DNA of 64,000 bases. Origin: Acidobacteriota bacterium (lineage in GTDB: Bacteria > Acidobacteriota > UBA6911). This document shows positions 17,140 to 26,426 of the stretch, one piece after another (the first letter of the stretch is position 1; the number at the start of each line of letters is the position of its first letter). Under the pieces are notes generated by a model. That model searched no databases. It was not told where the DNA came from and saw nothing but the letters and a program-made list of their open reading frames with translations. The stretch is taken from positions 1 through 64,000 of the forward strand of contig JAAYCX010000089.1 in the NCBI GenBank assembly GCA_012729555.1, in the 5' to 3' direction. Made by a program: the position numbers and the translations under genes.

Positions 17140-18546
17140 TCAGTCGAGCGGTACCGTCTGCCCGTACTTCGGAACGAGGACCGGCAGGCCCTTCTCCTCC
17201 TCGAGCAGGCGGGCGAACGCCCGCGACGCGCTCTCCTCGCCGTGGTTGACGAAGATGCGCCTGGGGTCTTTCGTGATCGAGGAAAGCCAGCGGATGAGGT
17301 CGTCGCGGTCCGCGTGGGCCGAAAATCCGTGGATCTGGGCGATCCGCGCACGCACCGCGTGGTTCGCGCCGAAAATCCGCACGTTCCCGGCCCCTTCGAC
17401 GATGTGGCGTCCGAGCGTGCCGACGGCCTGGTAGCCGATGAAGAGGATGGTCGCCTCCGGGCGGCTGATGTTGTTGGATATGTGATGCTTGATGCGGCCC
17501 CCGGTGACCATCCCCGAGCCGGCGATGATCATGGCGGTCCCCTTCAGGTAGTTCAGCTGCTTCGACTCGTTGGTGGTCTGCACCATGCGCAGGCCGGGGA
17601 AGTCGAAGGGGGAGCGGCCGTTCTCGAGGAACTCCCGCATCTCCGTGTCGAACAGCGTCCCGTGCCGCTTGAACACCTCGGTGACGCGGATGGCCATGGG
17701 GCTGTCGAGATATACCGGTATGGGCGGAATCCGCTTGGCCAGGAGCAGCTCGTTGAGGTAGTAGAGCATCTCCTGCGAGCGCTGCAGGGCGAAGCTCGGA
17801 ACGATGATGTGGCCGCCGGCCGCGACGGCGCTGTTGACGATCGCGGCGAGCTCCTCCTTGATGTCGCGGTTTTTGTCGTGGTTGCGGTCCCCGTAGGTGG
17901 ACTCCATGACGACGTAGTCCGGGCTGAGGAAGGTGTGGGGGTCTTCCAGCATCGGACGGTCCCAGCGGCCGATATCGCCCGAAAAGACGAGGCGGCGCTC
18001 CTCCGTTCCCTCCGTGACGACGACCCGGATCATGGCCGACCCGATGACGTGCCCCGCGTCGTAGTAGGTCGCGGTGACGCCCTGGGCCACGGCGACCGGT
18101 TCCCCGTATTCGACCGTCCTGAAGAGGGGGAGCGTTTTTTCGACGTCTTCGCCCGTATACAGGGGGATCTCCGGGTGCGGGCCGCGGCGCCCTTCCTTCA
18201 TGTGCCGTTTCTTCTTGTAGGCCGCGTCCTCTTCCTGGAGCTTGGCGGAGTCCTGGAGGATGATCTTCGCTACCTCGGCCGTCGCCCGCGTGCAGACGAT
18301 GTCGCCCCGGAACCCTTCGGCCACGAGCTTGGGCAGCAGCCCGCAATGATCGAGGTGGGCGTGGGTCAGAAGGACGGCCTTGAGTTCCCGCGGCGGGATG
18401 CGGAATGGTTCCCAGTTGCGGGAGAGAAAATCCCGTTCCTGGTGCATGCCGCAGTCGACGAGAAAGCGCGCTTTCGGGGTTTCGACGAGGGTCCTGGATC
18501 CGGTGACGTTGCGGGCGGCGCCGCAGAAAGTAAGGCTCAAGTTCAT
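17140..18546 (-). CDS. Beta-CASP metallo-beta-lactamase nuclease (YSH1/CPSF-like)
   Basis: A 468-residue predicted RNA-processing nuclease of the bacterial CPSF73-like family. Motifs seen are TGSRTLVE and DCGMHQ near the start, the zinc motif THAHLDHCG (HxHxDH), SAMIRV with GDIGRWD, the beta-CASP block with YLDSPMAIRVTEV, and GSGMVTGGRIKHH. A C-terminal RMMBL segment (HGFSAHADRDDLI, then FVNHGEESAS) completes the site. The start at 18546 has GGAGGAGAC just ahead. It stands alone, converging on the GPH symporter. RNA substrate cannot be deduced. Confidence 0.9.
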   Translation of the reverse strand: MNLSLTFCGAARNVTGSRTLVETPKARFLVDCGMHQERDFLSRNWEPFRIPPRELKAVLLTHAHLDHCGLLPKLVAEGFRGDIVCTRATAEVAKIILQDSAKLQEEDAAYKKKRHMKEGRRGPHPEIPLYTGEDVEKTLPLFRTVEYGEPVAVAQGVTATYYDAGHVIGSAMIRVVVTEGTEERRLVFSGDIGRWDRPMLEDPHTFLSPDYVVMESTYGDRNHDKNRDIKEELAAIVNSAVAAGGHIIVPSFALQRSQEMLYYLNELLLAKRIPPIPVYLDSPMAIRVTEVFKRHGTLFDTEMREFLENGRSPFDFPGLRMVQTTNESKQLNYLKGTAMIIAGSGMVTGGRIKHHISNNISRPEATILFIGYQAVGTLGRHIVEGAGNVRIFGANHAVRARIAQIHGFSAHADRDDLIRWLSSITKDPRRIFVNHGEESASRAFARLLEEEKGLPVLVPKYGQTVPLD

Positions 18547-18610
18547 TCCTGTCTCCTCCAAAGGGCCCATCATAGCACGGCGGCGCGGCGTACGGCCACC
18601 GCGCCCCGGT

Positions 18611-20833
18611 TTATTCGGGAGAGCCCCCGGCGGGGGGCGGGGCGGCGTCCAGCCACGGCATCATGGTCCTGAGCCCGCCGTAATAGCGGTCGTAGGCGGG
18701 GAGGTAGGGGTTGGAGTAGAGCGTGGCCCGGGCGTCCCGGGGGAGGGGGATCCCCCTCAGAACCATGTCCATGAAAGCGGCCAGGCGGCGGGTCTGGGCC
18801 TCATCCACGTAGTGACCCCCCATCGTGGAGGGGCCGGAGTCCGCCGTGCGCAGGTTGAACGCCAGCCGGGGCGAGGCCCCCAGGAACTCGAATACGGGCC
18901 TGGCTCCCTCCATGCCGATCGAGTCCCCTTCCGCCCCGTTGGCGTAGTCGTCGAAGGCGGCGGTGAGGATCACGGCGCGCGGCGCTATGGCCGCTATCAG
19001 CTCGTGGTGGTCGAAGGGGAGGCGCTCGCCGTAACCGGGGGTCCGGGTCTTGTAGATCCGGCCGGGGTTCAAAAAACGCGCCAGCATTTCGTTCGAGTTG
19101 TGCCGCTGGTGCCGGACGTGGTCCCCGAGGACCTCGCACCCGATCGAGACCCCCCACGGGTAGACGTTGCCGAAGGGGGCGGTGCGGTACGGCGTGTTGC
19201 CGAAGGAATCGTAACGGTAGGGGGCGGCGCCGCCGCACCCGCTGGCGCCGGGGTTGACGACCCCGAATCTGTCATCCGTCAGCCCGGCCAGCAGGGCGGC
19301 CTTGCCGCAGCGGCTGAAGCCGGTCACCGCCGCTTTTTCGAGGTCCAGCTGCCGTCCCAGCGCGGGGTCGCGCGCGGCCAGGTCCCCGAGGGCGTCCAGG
19401 GCGCGGCTGGCGCCCCACGCCCATGCCATCAGGACGCCGGTGTCGGCGCCGGCCGCCACGTCGTAGGGGTAGAGGGTGTAGAACGCCCCGTTGCGGGCGT
19501 CGTCGTCCGAGGCGACGGCCGAGTAGGGGACACTCAATACCGCGTAGCCGGAATCGAGCAGGAGCTTGTTCCCGGGCATCGCCCGGAAATCGATGCTCAC
19601 GACCACGGGGTAGGGGGCCTTCCGGCCCGATCCCTTTTCGGTGGGGAGGCTGAGCCTGCCGCTGAAGGAGGCGCTTCTGCCGCGGTCCTCGACCGTGACG
19701 GCGACCGCGGCACCTTCGGCCGTTCCTTTCACCGAACGGGGCGGCGGCGGCAGGGGGCCGAATTCGTAGTACTGGGCGAGTTCGAGGATCTCCTCCCGCC
19801 GCCGGTCCCAGTCCCCCGCCGAACGCACCCTGCCGCCGTCCCTGAACCTGAACGGGTCGGGAAGATGGAGCGTTTCGGGAAGATCGAAGGGGTCCGGGAA
19901 TTTCCCCGCGCGGCGCAGGGCCCCGAGCGCGTCCCCCAGCCGGGCCGCCCGCCCGTCGATCACCTCCTGGTCCGCGGCCAGGAGAGAGTCGCGGGCCGCC
20001 GCCAGCGCCTCGTCGAGGCCGGCCTCCTCGCGCCATATGCCGCGCGGGAGGGCTTCGGCCTTTTCGATGTTCGCCCGGAGCGCGTAGGTGTCGAGCGCCA
20101 GGGCGGACTTCGCATCACGGCCGGAGAGCCGGAGTTCGCCCCAGCGGGAGTTGTCGTCCAGTCCCCGGTTGTTCCCGTCGCTCCAGAATATGCGGAACCG
20201 GCGCCTGTTTTCGGGCGGCTCCGCGTCGTTGATCGCGAAATCGATCCCCAGGGCGGTCCCGTTCTCCTTCGGCAGGCCGCCGAGGGCGAGGGCGAGTTCC
20301 ACCGCGTATCCCCCCGTTTCATCGCCCGTCCCGGGGATGGGGGCCGCGGCGAAGGCCTCGAGCCGTTCGGCGTAGGGCCCGGCGCCCGAGAGTTCCCCCG
20401 AACTGCTGATGCGGATGAGGGCGTCGTCCTCCTCGTTCTTGGGAATCTTGTCGTTGTAGAAATCGAGGTAGATTTCCACCCCGTCCCTGTCGACGGGGTT
20501 GCGGGCGGAAGCGGTGACGGCGTGGTCGGTCACCCGGATCCAGAGGTAGAGGTGGGCGCCGTCCCACAGGGAGCGGACTTCGCCGCGTGCGGAGGGGCCG
20601 GCCGCCGGCGCGCCCCCCGCGGGGGGGGCGACAGTCTCCACGCGGACCGGCGGGGCCGAAAGCCAGGGCGCTTCCATGACCCCGTCCACGTGGATGGCGA
20701 TCGACGAAAACGGGGACGACAGCACGGGGGGGGCGGCGCCCGGATGACGCGCGTCGGAACCGCCCGGGACCGACCCCAGCAGGGCCGTCAGCAGGGCGAG
20801 CGCCGCCGGTTTTCTCCTCGTGACCGCATGCAT
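18611..20833 (-). CDS. CBM9-like domain fused to a CE15-type esterase
   Basis: A 740-residue secreted protein. A weak signal peptide (to about residue 28) precedes a domain at about 45-245 typical of the CBM9-like/DOMON carbohydrate-binding group (DGVMEAPWLSA, then LYLWIRVTD, DGVEIYLDFYN, GYAVELALALGGLP). A helical linker follows, then a CE15-like esterase domain from about 320, with nucleophile Ser507 in GFSRCGKAAL, SGCGGA at 531-536 and candidate histidines in FDHHELI and GGHYVDE. It is probably a hemicellulose-lignin esterase anchored to its substrate by the binding domain. It starts 51 bases from the divergent histidine kinase, so they share a control region. Confidence 0.82.
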   Translation of the reverse strand: MHAVTRRKPAALALLTALLGSVPGGSDARHPGAAPPVLSSPFSSIAIHVDGVMEAPWLSAPPVRVETVAPPAGGAPAAGPSARGEVRSLWDGAHLYLWIRVTDHAVTASARNPVDRDGVEIYLDFYNDKIPKNEEDDALIRISSSGELSGAGPYAERLEAFAAAPIPGTGDETGGYAVELALALGGLPKENGTALGIDFAINDAEPPENRRRFRIFWSDGNNRGLDDNSRWGELRLSGRDAKSALALDTYALRANIEKAEALPRGIWREEAGLDEALAAARDSLLAADQEVIDGRAARLGDALGALRRAGKFPDPFDLPETLHLPDPFRFRDGGRVRSAGDWDRRREEILELAQYYEFGPLPPPPRSVKGTAEGAAVAVTVEDRGRSASFSGRLSLPTEKGSGRKAPYPVVVSIDFRAMPGNKLLLDSGYAVLSVPYSAVASDDDARNGAFYTLYPYDVAAGADTGVLMAWAWGASRALDALGDLAARDPALGRQLDLEKAAVTGFSRCGKAALLAGLTDDRFGVVNPGASGCGGAAPYRYDSFGNTPYRTAPFGNVYPWGVSIGCEVLGDHVRHQRHNSNEMLARFLNPGRIYKTRTPGYGERLPFDHHELIAAIAPRAVILTAAFDDYANGAEGDSIGMEGARPVFEFLGASPRLAFNLRTADSGPSTMGGHYVDEAQTRRLAAFMDMVLRGIPLPRDARATLYSNPYLPAYDRYYGGLRTMMPWLDAAPPPAGGSPE

Positions 20834-20884
20834 GGTGCATCCTCCCCGTCCCATGATACTATGAAACACACCCGGGGGAATGCC

Positions 20885-22747
20885 ATGACCGTCGCCACAG
20901 TTTCCGAATCTCCGGCGGGGAAGACCGGGAACCGCCTCTTCCGGAAAACGGCGGTCCTCTGCCTCTGCCTGCTGCTCCTCATGCTCCTCGTCCTCGACCT
21001 CTTCGTGGTCCGGGGCATCAGGGCCGAGGTCCGGGCCGGCGCCTTCTCCCGGCTCGAGGCGCTCGCGGGCATGGCCGTGCGGATGCCGCCGCCCTCCCTC
21101 CGTCCCCCGGCCCCCCGCGAATGGGTCGAGTGGGTCTCGGGCGGCGGCGTCCGCGCCACCCTGATCGGCGCCGGGGGTGAGGTGCTGGCCGACACCGAAG
21201 GGGACGCCTCCGGCATGGAGAATCACCGGGACCGTCCCGAGATCCGGCAGGCGGTCGCCTCCGGCTCCGGACGGGCGACGCGGTACAGCGATACCCTCGG
21301 GCAGGACCTCGTGTACCTGGCCGTGCGCTTCGCCGCCGCGGGGGAGGGGCCCCTGGTCCTGAGGCTTTCGGTCCCGCTCGGGCGGCTGGACGGCGCGGTG
21401 CGGGACTTCCGCCGCAGGCTGTGGGGGACCTCTTTCCTGATGCTGGCCCTGATCGGGGGGGTGTCGCTCCTCCTTTTCCGCAGGGTGAGCAACCGCATCG
21501 GGCGGCTGAAGGAGTTTTCCCGGAGGGTGGCCGAGGGGGATTTCCGCCCCATGCCGGTGGAGAGGAGCAACGACGAACTGGCGGAGCTGTCGGAGTCCCT
21601 GAACCGGACGGCCGCGCGGCTGGACCAGTCGATCCGGACCCTGACGGAAGAGCGCAACCAGTCTTCGGCCATCCTCGCCAGCATGGAGGAAGGGGTCGCC
21701 GTCATCGATTCCGGCCAGAGGGTGGTGTACTGCAACCGCGCCTTTATCGGCGCCGCGGGTATCGAAGCGGCGGGGGATGGGACGCGGGACGCCGGCTGCC
21801 GCTCTCGACCGATCGTGGAAGTGCTGCACCACCCCGACCTCCTCTCGCTCTTCCGCAAGGCCCTGGCGGGCGGGGAAACGGTCCGGGGCGAAGTGGTGAC
21901 CGGTTCGGTCCGCACCCGGTCCTACGCCGCGACCGCGGCGCCGGTGCGCTCGGGGCGGTCGACGACGGGGGCGGTCATGGTGCTGCACGACATCACCGAA
22001 ATCCGCCGGCTGGAGCGGGCACGCCGCGATTTCGTCGCCAACGTCTCCCACGAGTTCCGCACCCCGCTCGCGGCCATCCAGGGATTCGCCGAGACCCTGC
22101 TCGAAGGCGCGCTCGAGGACCGGGAAGACGGCCGGCGCTTCGTCCGCATCATTCACGCTCACGCCCTGCGGCTGGGCCGCCTGACCGGGGACCTGCTCAA
22201 GCTGGCCCGCATCGAGGCGGAGCGGTTGTCGCTGGAAACCAGCCCGGTCGCCGTCTCGCGCATCCTCGATCCCTCCCTGGAAACGACCCGCATGGAAGCG
22301 GACCGGAAGGGGCTTGTGCTGGAGGCCGACTACGCCCCGGATCTCCCCCCGGTCCCCGGGGACGTCCGCCTGCTTCAGGAGGCGGTCCAGAACCTCCTGG
22401 ACAACGCCGTTCGCTACACCCCCCCCGGCGGGCGCATCCGCGTCCACGCCGAGGCCGTGCGGGGAGAGGTGCTCCTCTCGGTCTCCGACACCGGGGTCGG
22501 GATCCCCCGCGCCGACCAGCAGAGGGTGTTCGAGAGGTTCTACCGGGCGGACGCCGCGCGTTCGAGGGAATCGGGGGGGACGGGGCTGGGGCTGGCCATC
22601 GCCAAGCACCTGGTGGAAGCCCACGGCGGCCGCATCCGGGTGGAGAGCGAACTGGGAAGGGGCTCCACCTTCACGGTGTCGCTGCCGCTCGGTCCGGCGT
22701 CCGGGACGACGCCGGAGGGAGGGGGGGTCAGTCCTCCGGCTCCCTGA
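20885..22747 (+). CDS. Membrane sensor histidine kinase (PhoR/WalK-like)
   Basis: A 620-residue sensor. Two membrane segments (about 22-45 and 178-200) flank a periplasmic sensing domain of about 130 residues. Then come a HAMP domain (SNRIGRLKEFSRRVAEGDF), a PAS-like domain (SILASMEEG-type start, ILASMEEGVAVIDSG), the phospho-acceptor NVSHEFRTPLAA, and an ATPase domain with LLDNAVRYTPPGG, DTGVGIP and GTGLGLAI. Alternative in-frame ATG at 20861; a TACTAT -10-like box is at 20857-20862. The partner regulator is encoded on the opposite strand, with the two stop ends overlapping by 20 bases. Signal unknown; PhoR-like architecture hints at phosphate or cell-wall stress. Confidence 0.9.
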   Translation: MTVATVSESPAGKTGNRLFRKTAVLCLCLLLLMLLVLDLFVVRGIRAEVRAGAFSRLEALAGMAVRMPPPSLRPPAPREWVEWVSGGGVRATLIGAGGEVLADTEGDASGMENHRDRPEIRQAVASGSGRATRYSDTLGQDLVYLAVRFAAAGEGPLVLRLSVPLGRLDGAVRDFRRRLWGTSFLMLALIGGVSLLLFRRVSNRIGRLKEFSRRVAEGDFRPMPVERSNDELAELSESLNRTAARLDQSIRTLTEERNQSSAILASMEEGVAVIDSGQRVVYCNRAFIGAAGIEAAGDGTRDAGCRSRPIVEVLHHPDLLSLFRKALAGGETVRGEVVTGSVRTRSYAATAAPVRSGRSTTGAVMVLHDITEIRRLERARRDFVANVSHEFRTPLAAIQGFAETLLEGALEDREDGRRFVRIIHAHALRLGRLTGDLLKLARIEAERLSLETSPVAVSRILDPSLETTRMEADRKGLVLEADYAPDLPPVPGDVRLLQEAVQNLLDNAVRYTPPGGRIRVHAEAVRGEVLLSVSDTGVGIPRADQQRVFERFYRADAARSRESGGTGLGLAIAKHLVEAHGGRIRVESELGRGSTFTVSLPLGPASGTTPEGGGVSPPAP

Positions 22748-23426
22748 AACGGTAACCGAATCCCCGGACCGTCTCGATCCGGTCTCCGCTTCCGCCCATT
22801 TTCCTGCGCAACCCGGTGATGTGGACGTCGATGGTCCGGTCGATCACGGCCGCCTCGCGGCCCAGGACCGCATCCACGAGCTCCGCCCGGGAATATACCC
22901 GCCCGGGGTGGGCCGCGAGCAGGTGCAGCAGCCGGAATTCCGTTGCAGTCAGCCCGAAGATCTTCCCCCCCAGGCGTGCCTCCCGGCGCCCCGGGTCGAT
23001 CACCAGGTCGCCGCGCCGGAGGGTTTCCGCGCCCCTCTCCGCCGTGCGCGCCCCGGCACGCCGCAACACCGCCCGGATCCTCGCCGCCAGTTCGCGCGGG
23101 CTGAACGGCTTGGTGACGTAATCGTCCGCCCCCAGCTCCAGGCCCACGACGCGGTCGGCCTCGGCCGATTTCGCCGTCAGCATGATGATGGGGACCGAGG
23201 CGGTCCCGGCATCGGCGCGCAGGCGCCGGCACACCTCCAGCCCGTCCATCCCGGGAAGCATCAGGTCCACGATCAGGATGTCGGGGCGCCGGCGGGCGGC
23301 CGCAGCCAGCCCCGACTCCCCGTCGGGCGCCCCCTCGACCCGGAACCCCTCCTTTTCGAGGTTGTAGCGGAGCAGTTCGATCAGGTCCTTTTCATCGTCG
23401 ATGACGAGAACCGATTCCTTCGCCAT
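22728..23426 (-). CDS. PhoB/OmpR-type response regulator
   Basis: A 232-residue DNA-binding response regulator. The receiver domain (1-120) shows the acidic pair DDEKD, the phospho-acceptor in ILIVDLMLPGMDG, the threonine in MLTAK and the lysine in YVTKPFSPRE. A winged-helix domain follows (LTATEFRLLHLLAAHPGRVYSR, ending VRGFGYRFREPED). It is the likely partner of the convergent histidine kinase. The start at 23426 is behind AGGAGGAGG. Confidence 0.9.
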   Translation of the reverse strand: MAKESVLVIDDEKDLIELLRYNLEKEGFRVEGAPDGESGLAAAARRRPDILIVDLMLPGMDGLEVCRRLRADAGTASVPIIMLTAKSAEADRVVGLELGADDYVTKPFSPRELAARIRAVLRRAGARTAERGAETLRRGDLVIDPGRREARLGGKIFGLTATEFRLLHLLAAHPGRVYSRAELVDAVLGREAAVIDRTIDVHITGLRRKMGGSGDRIETVRGFGYRFREPED

Positions 23427-23544
23427 GCCTCCTCCTTTCCGGCGACCGTACTATCCCACAATCCGCGGGGGCCTGGCTACCCCAACCGGCGGCCGGGAGG
23501 GGCACCGTTCCGGCCGCTTTCATTGCGGCCCCGTCCCGGGCATA

Positions 23545-24468
23545 ATGGAGCGCGGCACCGCTGTTCATTTCCGGCCGGGGGGCACGGCATTGGCGTATCT
23601 GGTTCTGGTTTCGGTCATCTGGGGCTTTTCGTTCGTCATCATCAAGGGGGCCCTGGCCGACCTCGACTCCGGTTTCATCTCCATGGCCCGGATGCTGTTT
23701 TCGCTCGCGCTCCTGCTCCCCTTCATGCGGGTGTCGGGAATCGGGAAGCGCGACCGCATGTTCTTCATGTGGATCGGGTCGATCCAGTTCGGCCTGATGT
23801 ACGTCGCCTACATCGCGTCCTTCCGCTACCTCCCGGCCCACATGATCGCGCTGCTGACCACGACCACCCCCCTGTTCGTGGCCCTCATCGCCGACGGCAG
23901 GCGCGGGAGGCTCCGCGGCGGGCTGGTCGCGGCCGCGCTGCTGGCCGTTGCCGGGGGCGCGGTCATGAAATTTCCGGACCAGGCCCTTTCGGCGAGCCTT
24001 TACGGCGTCCTGCTGCTGCAGCTGTCCAACGCCGCCTTCGCCTTCGGCCAGATCGCCTACCGCAGCCGGATGCGTGGACGCCCGGAGCTGCGCGACCGGG
24101 ACGCCGTCGGGCTCATGTACTGCGGCGCCGCCCTGGTGACCGGGATCTTTTCGGCCGCGACCACCGACTGGGGGAACCTGCGGGTGGGCCCCGGCCAGTG
24201 GACGGCCCTGGCCTACCTGGGCCTGGTCGCCTCGGGCCTCGGATTTTTCCTCTGGAACCTGGGAGCGCGAAGGGTCCGTGAGGGGACCCTGGCCGTGATG
24301 AACAACCTCAAGATCCCGGTGGGTATCGTCGCCAGCCTGGTGGTGCTCGGGGAGACGACCGATCATGCCCGGCTCGGGGCCGGCTGCTTCCTGTTCGCCC
24401 TGGCGCTGTGGGCGAACGGGACGGGGCGCGGGTGCGCGGGCGGGGAACCGGGGCGCCGGTCAGGGTGA
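23545..24468 (+). CDS. EamA/DMT-superfamily transporter
   Basis: A ten-helix drug/metabolite transporter with two EamA repeats; the substrate is unknown. The first repeat begins LVLVSVIWGFSFVIIKGAL and the second around LYGVLLLQLSNAAFAFGQIAY. The start is ambiguous. ATG 23545 gives 307 residues, but a TTG at 23590 behind GGGGGG starts exactly at the first helix, and a CATAAT -10-like box at 23541-23546 would put the transcript start after the ATG. I lean to TTG 23590 as the true start but give the longer frame. It converges with the PHP gene eleven bases downstream. Confidence 0.8.
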   Translation: MERGTAVHFRPGGTALAYLVLVSVIWGFSFVIIKGALADLDSGFISMARMLFSLALLLPFMRVSGIGKRDRMFFMWIGSIQFGLMYVAYIASFRYLPAHMIALLTTTTPLFVALIADGRRGRLRGGLVAAALLAVAGGAVMKFPDQALSASLYGVLLLQLSNAAFAFGQIAYRSRMRGRPELRDRDAVGLMYCGAALVTGIFSAATTDWGNLRVGPGQWTALAYLGLVASGLGFFLWNLGARRVREGTLAVMNNLKIPVGIVASLVVLGETTDHARLGAGCFLFALALWANGTGRGCAGGEPGRRSG

Positions 24469-24479
24469 AGGGGAGGCGC

Positions 24480-25274
24480 TCAGAGAGGGTAGGGGATGCG
24501 GGTCCGGCGCTCGAACCGGACCTGCTCGGTGTACCCGGCGTCGGCCGCCAGTCGCCGGGCCCGGTCGAAATGGCGCGTCACGTCCCCGGCTTCGTGCGCG
24601 TCGGCGTTGATGATGAGGGGGATCCCGCGCCGGCGCGCTTCCCTGACGTAGAAGGGGGCGGGGTACGCTTCCCGCACCGGCTTGTCCCACCCGGCGCAGT
24701 TGATTTCGATGGCCATGCCGGCGCCGGCGATGGCGTCGAGCGCCCCCAGGGCTTCGGCGGTCAGATCGACCGAAGGGTGGTAGTTGAACTTCTTCGGCAG
24801 GTCGAAGTGCCCGATGATGTCCCCCAGCCCCGTTGCGGCCGCCGCTCGCAGATTCTCCCAGTAGGCGCGCCAAATGCGGTCCCGTTCGTCCACCGGGAAA
24901 TCGTCCCACGGCCCGGCGTTCAGGTCGATCGCGAAGTCGTCGACGAAGTGGACCGAGTGGATGAGAAAATCGAAGGGGTAGGGCCTGAGCAGCTCCCCGA
25001 CCCGGCCCGCCATGCCGGGAAAATAATCTATTTCCAGCCCCAGCCGGATGGTGATGTCCCCGCTGTTTCGCCCGGCCCGCACGATCTCCTCGACGTAGGC
25101 GTCCAGGGATTCGGGGGGGAGGGACCAGGGGAAGCGCCGGCCGTCGGCGGTGAGCGCGAAATGGTCCGAGATCCCGAGTTCCTGCACTCCCGCACGCCGG
25201 GCGGCCTCGATCATCTCCCCGGTCGTGGCCTTGCCGTCGCTCCAAAGGGTGTGGTTGTGATAGCTGGTGCGCAT
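24480..25274 (-). CDS. PHP-domain histidinol-phosphatase-like phosphoesterase
   Basis: A 264-residue PHP metal-dependent phosphoesterase of the HisK-like branch. Metal-binding motifs are HNHTLWSDG near the start, GISDHF, GLEIDY, DFLIHSVHFVDD, GHFDLPKK, EINCAG and a closing NADAHEAGDV. It overlaps the upstream ROK gene by one base (TGATG), so the two are translationally coupled. No histidine-biosynthesis genes are near, so it may act on a sugar phosphate or nucleotide rather than histidinol phosphate; this is inference. Confidence 0.83.
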   Translation of the reverse strand: MRTSYHNHTLWSDGKATTGEMIEAARRAGVQELGISDHFALTADGRRFPWSLPPESLDAYVEEIVRAGRNSGDITIRLGLEIDYFPGMAGRVGELLRPYPFDFLIHSVHFVDDFAIDLNAGPWDDFPVDERDRIWRAYWENLRAAAATGLGDIIGHFDLPKKFNYHPSVDLTAEALGALDAIAGAGMAIEINCAGWDKPVREAYPAPFYVREARRRGIPLIINADAHEAGDVTRHFDRARRLAADAGYTEQVRFERRTRIPYPL

Positions 25275-26245
25275 CAGGCTTCCCCCAGCGCGTTCCATAT
25301 CAGCGCCCCCGCGCCGAGCACGGCCGTATTGGTTTCGCCCAACCCGGAGGGGAGGATCTTCACCTTGTCCCGGTAGATCGGGAACAGGTGCTTCTCCATC
25401 GACCGCCTGGTCGGCCGGAGGATCAGTTCGCCCGCGGCCGCCATCCCGCCGCACAGGATGACGGCCTCGGGGCCGAGGTGCGCGACGGCGTCGGCGAGTT
25501 TCAGCCCGAGCGTGTCCCCGCACGATTCAAAAGCCGCGAGCGCAAGCGGGTCCCCCCGCCCGGCGGCTTCGGACACCTTCCGGGCGGTCAGGTCCCGGTA
25601 GCTCGAAGAGCGGAGTTCGCTCTCCAGCATGGTGTCGCAGATCAGTTCCTGCACGGTCCGGCACAGGCCGGTGGCGCTGCAGTAGGTTTCGAGGCACCCG
25701 CGCCTCCCGCACGCACACGCCCTCCCCGCCGGGTCGACGATGGTGTGACCGATTTCGCCCGCAAACCCGTCGGCCCCGTAGACCAGCGACCCGTTCGCCA
25801 CGATCCCGCTCCCCAGGCCGGTTCCCAGGGTGATGACGATGAAATCCCTCATTCCCCGGGCCGCGCCGAACAGCATCTCCCCCAGCGCGGCGGCGTTGGC
25901 GTCGTTGGTGACGGCGACGGGGACATCGAAATGCTTCCCGATCTCCGCGCGCACCTCCACGTACTCCCATCCGAGGTTCGGGGAGCGCTCGATGGTGCCC
26001 GTATAGAAGTTCGCGTTGGCCGCACCGATCCCCACCCCCGCGAGGCGGCCCTCCTGCCCCTCCAGCAGCCGCCGGGCGGCCGCGCAGAGGTCCTCGAAGA
26101 AGGCCTCGGGGGGGCGGCGCGCCCCGGTGGGGATGGCCCCGCCCGAGAGGCAGCGGCCCCCGCGGTCCACGAGTCCGAACTTGGCGCTGGTGCCGCCGAT
26201 GTCGACCCCCAGGACCACCCTCTTTGCCGCTCCGTCCGCGTTCAT
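25274..26245 (-). CDS. ROK-family sugar kinase
   Basis: A 323-residue ROK kinase, likely glucokinase or N-acetylhexosamine kinase. The phosphate-binding DIGGTSAKFGLVD is at the N terminus, GTGLGSGIV in the middle, EIGHTIVD supplies the substrate contacts, and the zinc motif CACGRRGCLETYCS is complete. There is no helix-turn-helix domain, so it is an enzyme and not a repressor. It forms a coupled pair with the PHP phosphoesterase. Confidence 0.88.
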   Translation of the reverse strand: MNADGAAKRVVLGVDIGGTSAKFGLVDRGGRCLSGGAIPTGARRPPEAFFEDLCAAARRLLEGQEGRLAGVGIGAANANFYTGTIERSPNLGWEYVEVRAEIGKHFDVPVAVTNDANAAALGEMLFGAARGMRDFIVITLGTGLGSGIVANGSLVYGADGFAGEIGHTIVDPAGRACACGRRGCLETYCSATGLCRTVQELICDTMLESELRSSSYRDLTARKVSEAAGRGDPLALAAFESCGDTLGLKLADAVAHLGPEAVILCGGMAAAGELILRPTRRSMEKHLFPIYRDKVKILPSGLGETNTAVLGAGALIWNALGEA

Positions 26246-26385
26246 GTTTTAGGCCTTCCTCCCCTCCGCCGTGACCGGCACCCGTGGCCCTTCAGTATGG
26301 CATTTTTCGGGTCGCGGGCTCCAGTGGGATTCGGGCCCCGATCGCTCACCCCGTTTATGGGATGCAAAGCGGGCGCGGGAAGGCC

Positions 26386-26391
26386 TATAAT
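26386..26391 (+). promoter_or_regulatory. -10 box (TATAAT) ahead of the REC-GGDEF gene
   Basis: A consensus -10 hexamer 35 bases before ATG 26427. No convincing -35 is seen at 16-18 bases upstream (TGCAAA is nearest). Confidence 0.4.
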
Positions 26392-26426
26392 CCCACAATA
26401 CCTCTTTCGGCCCGGGAGATTGCGCC

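Noticed and set aside
18380-22624. Very long open frames on both strands through 18.4-22.7 kb (over 1,300 codons)
   Set aside because: They are by-products of high GC. The real products are the CBM9-CE15 protein (minus) and the histidine kinase (plus), each with signal or membrane start, ribosome site and domains; the extensions have no recognisable domain.
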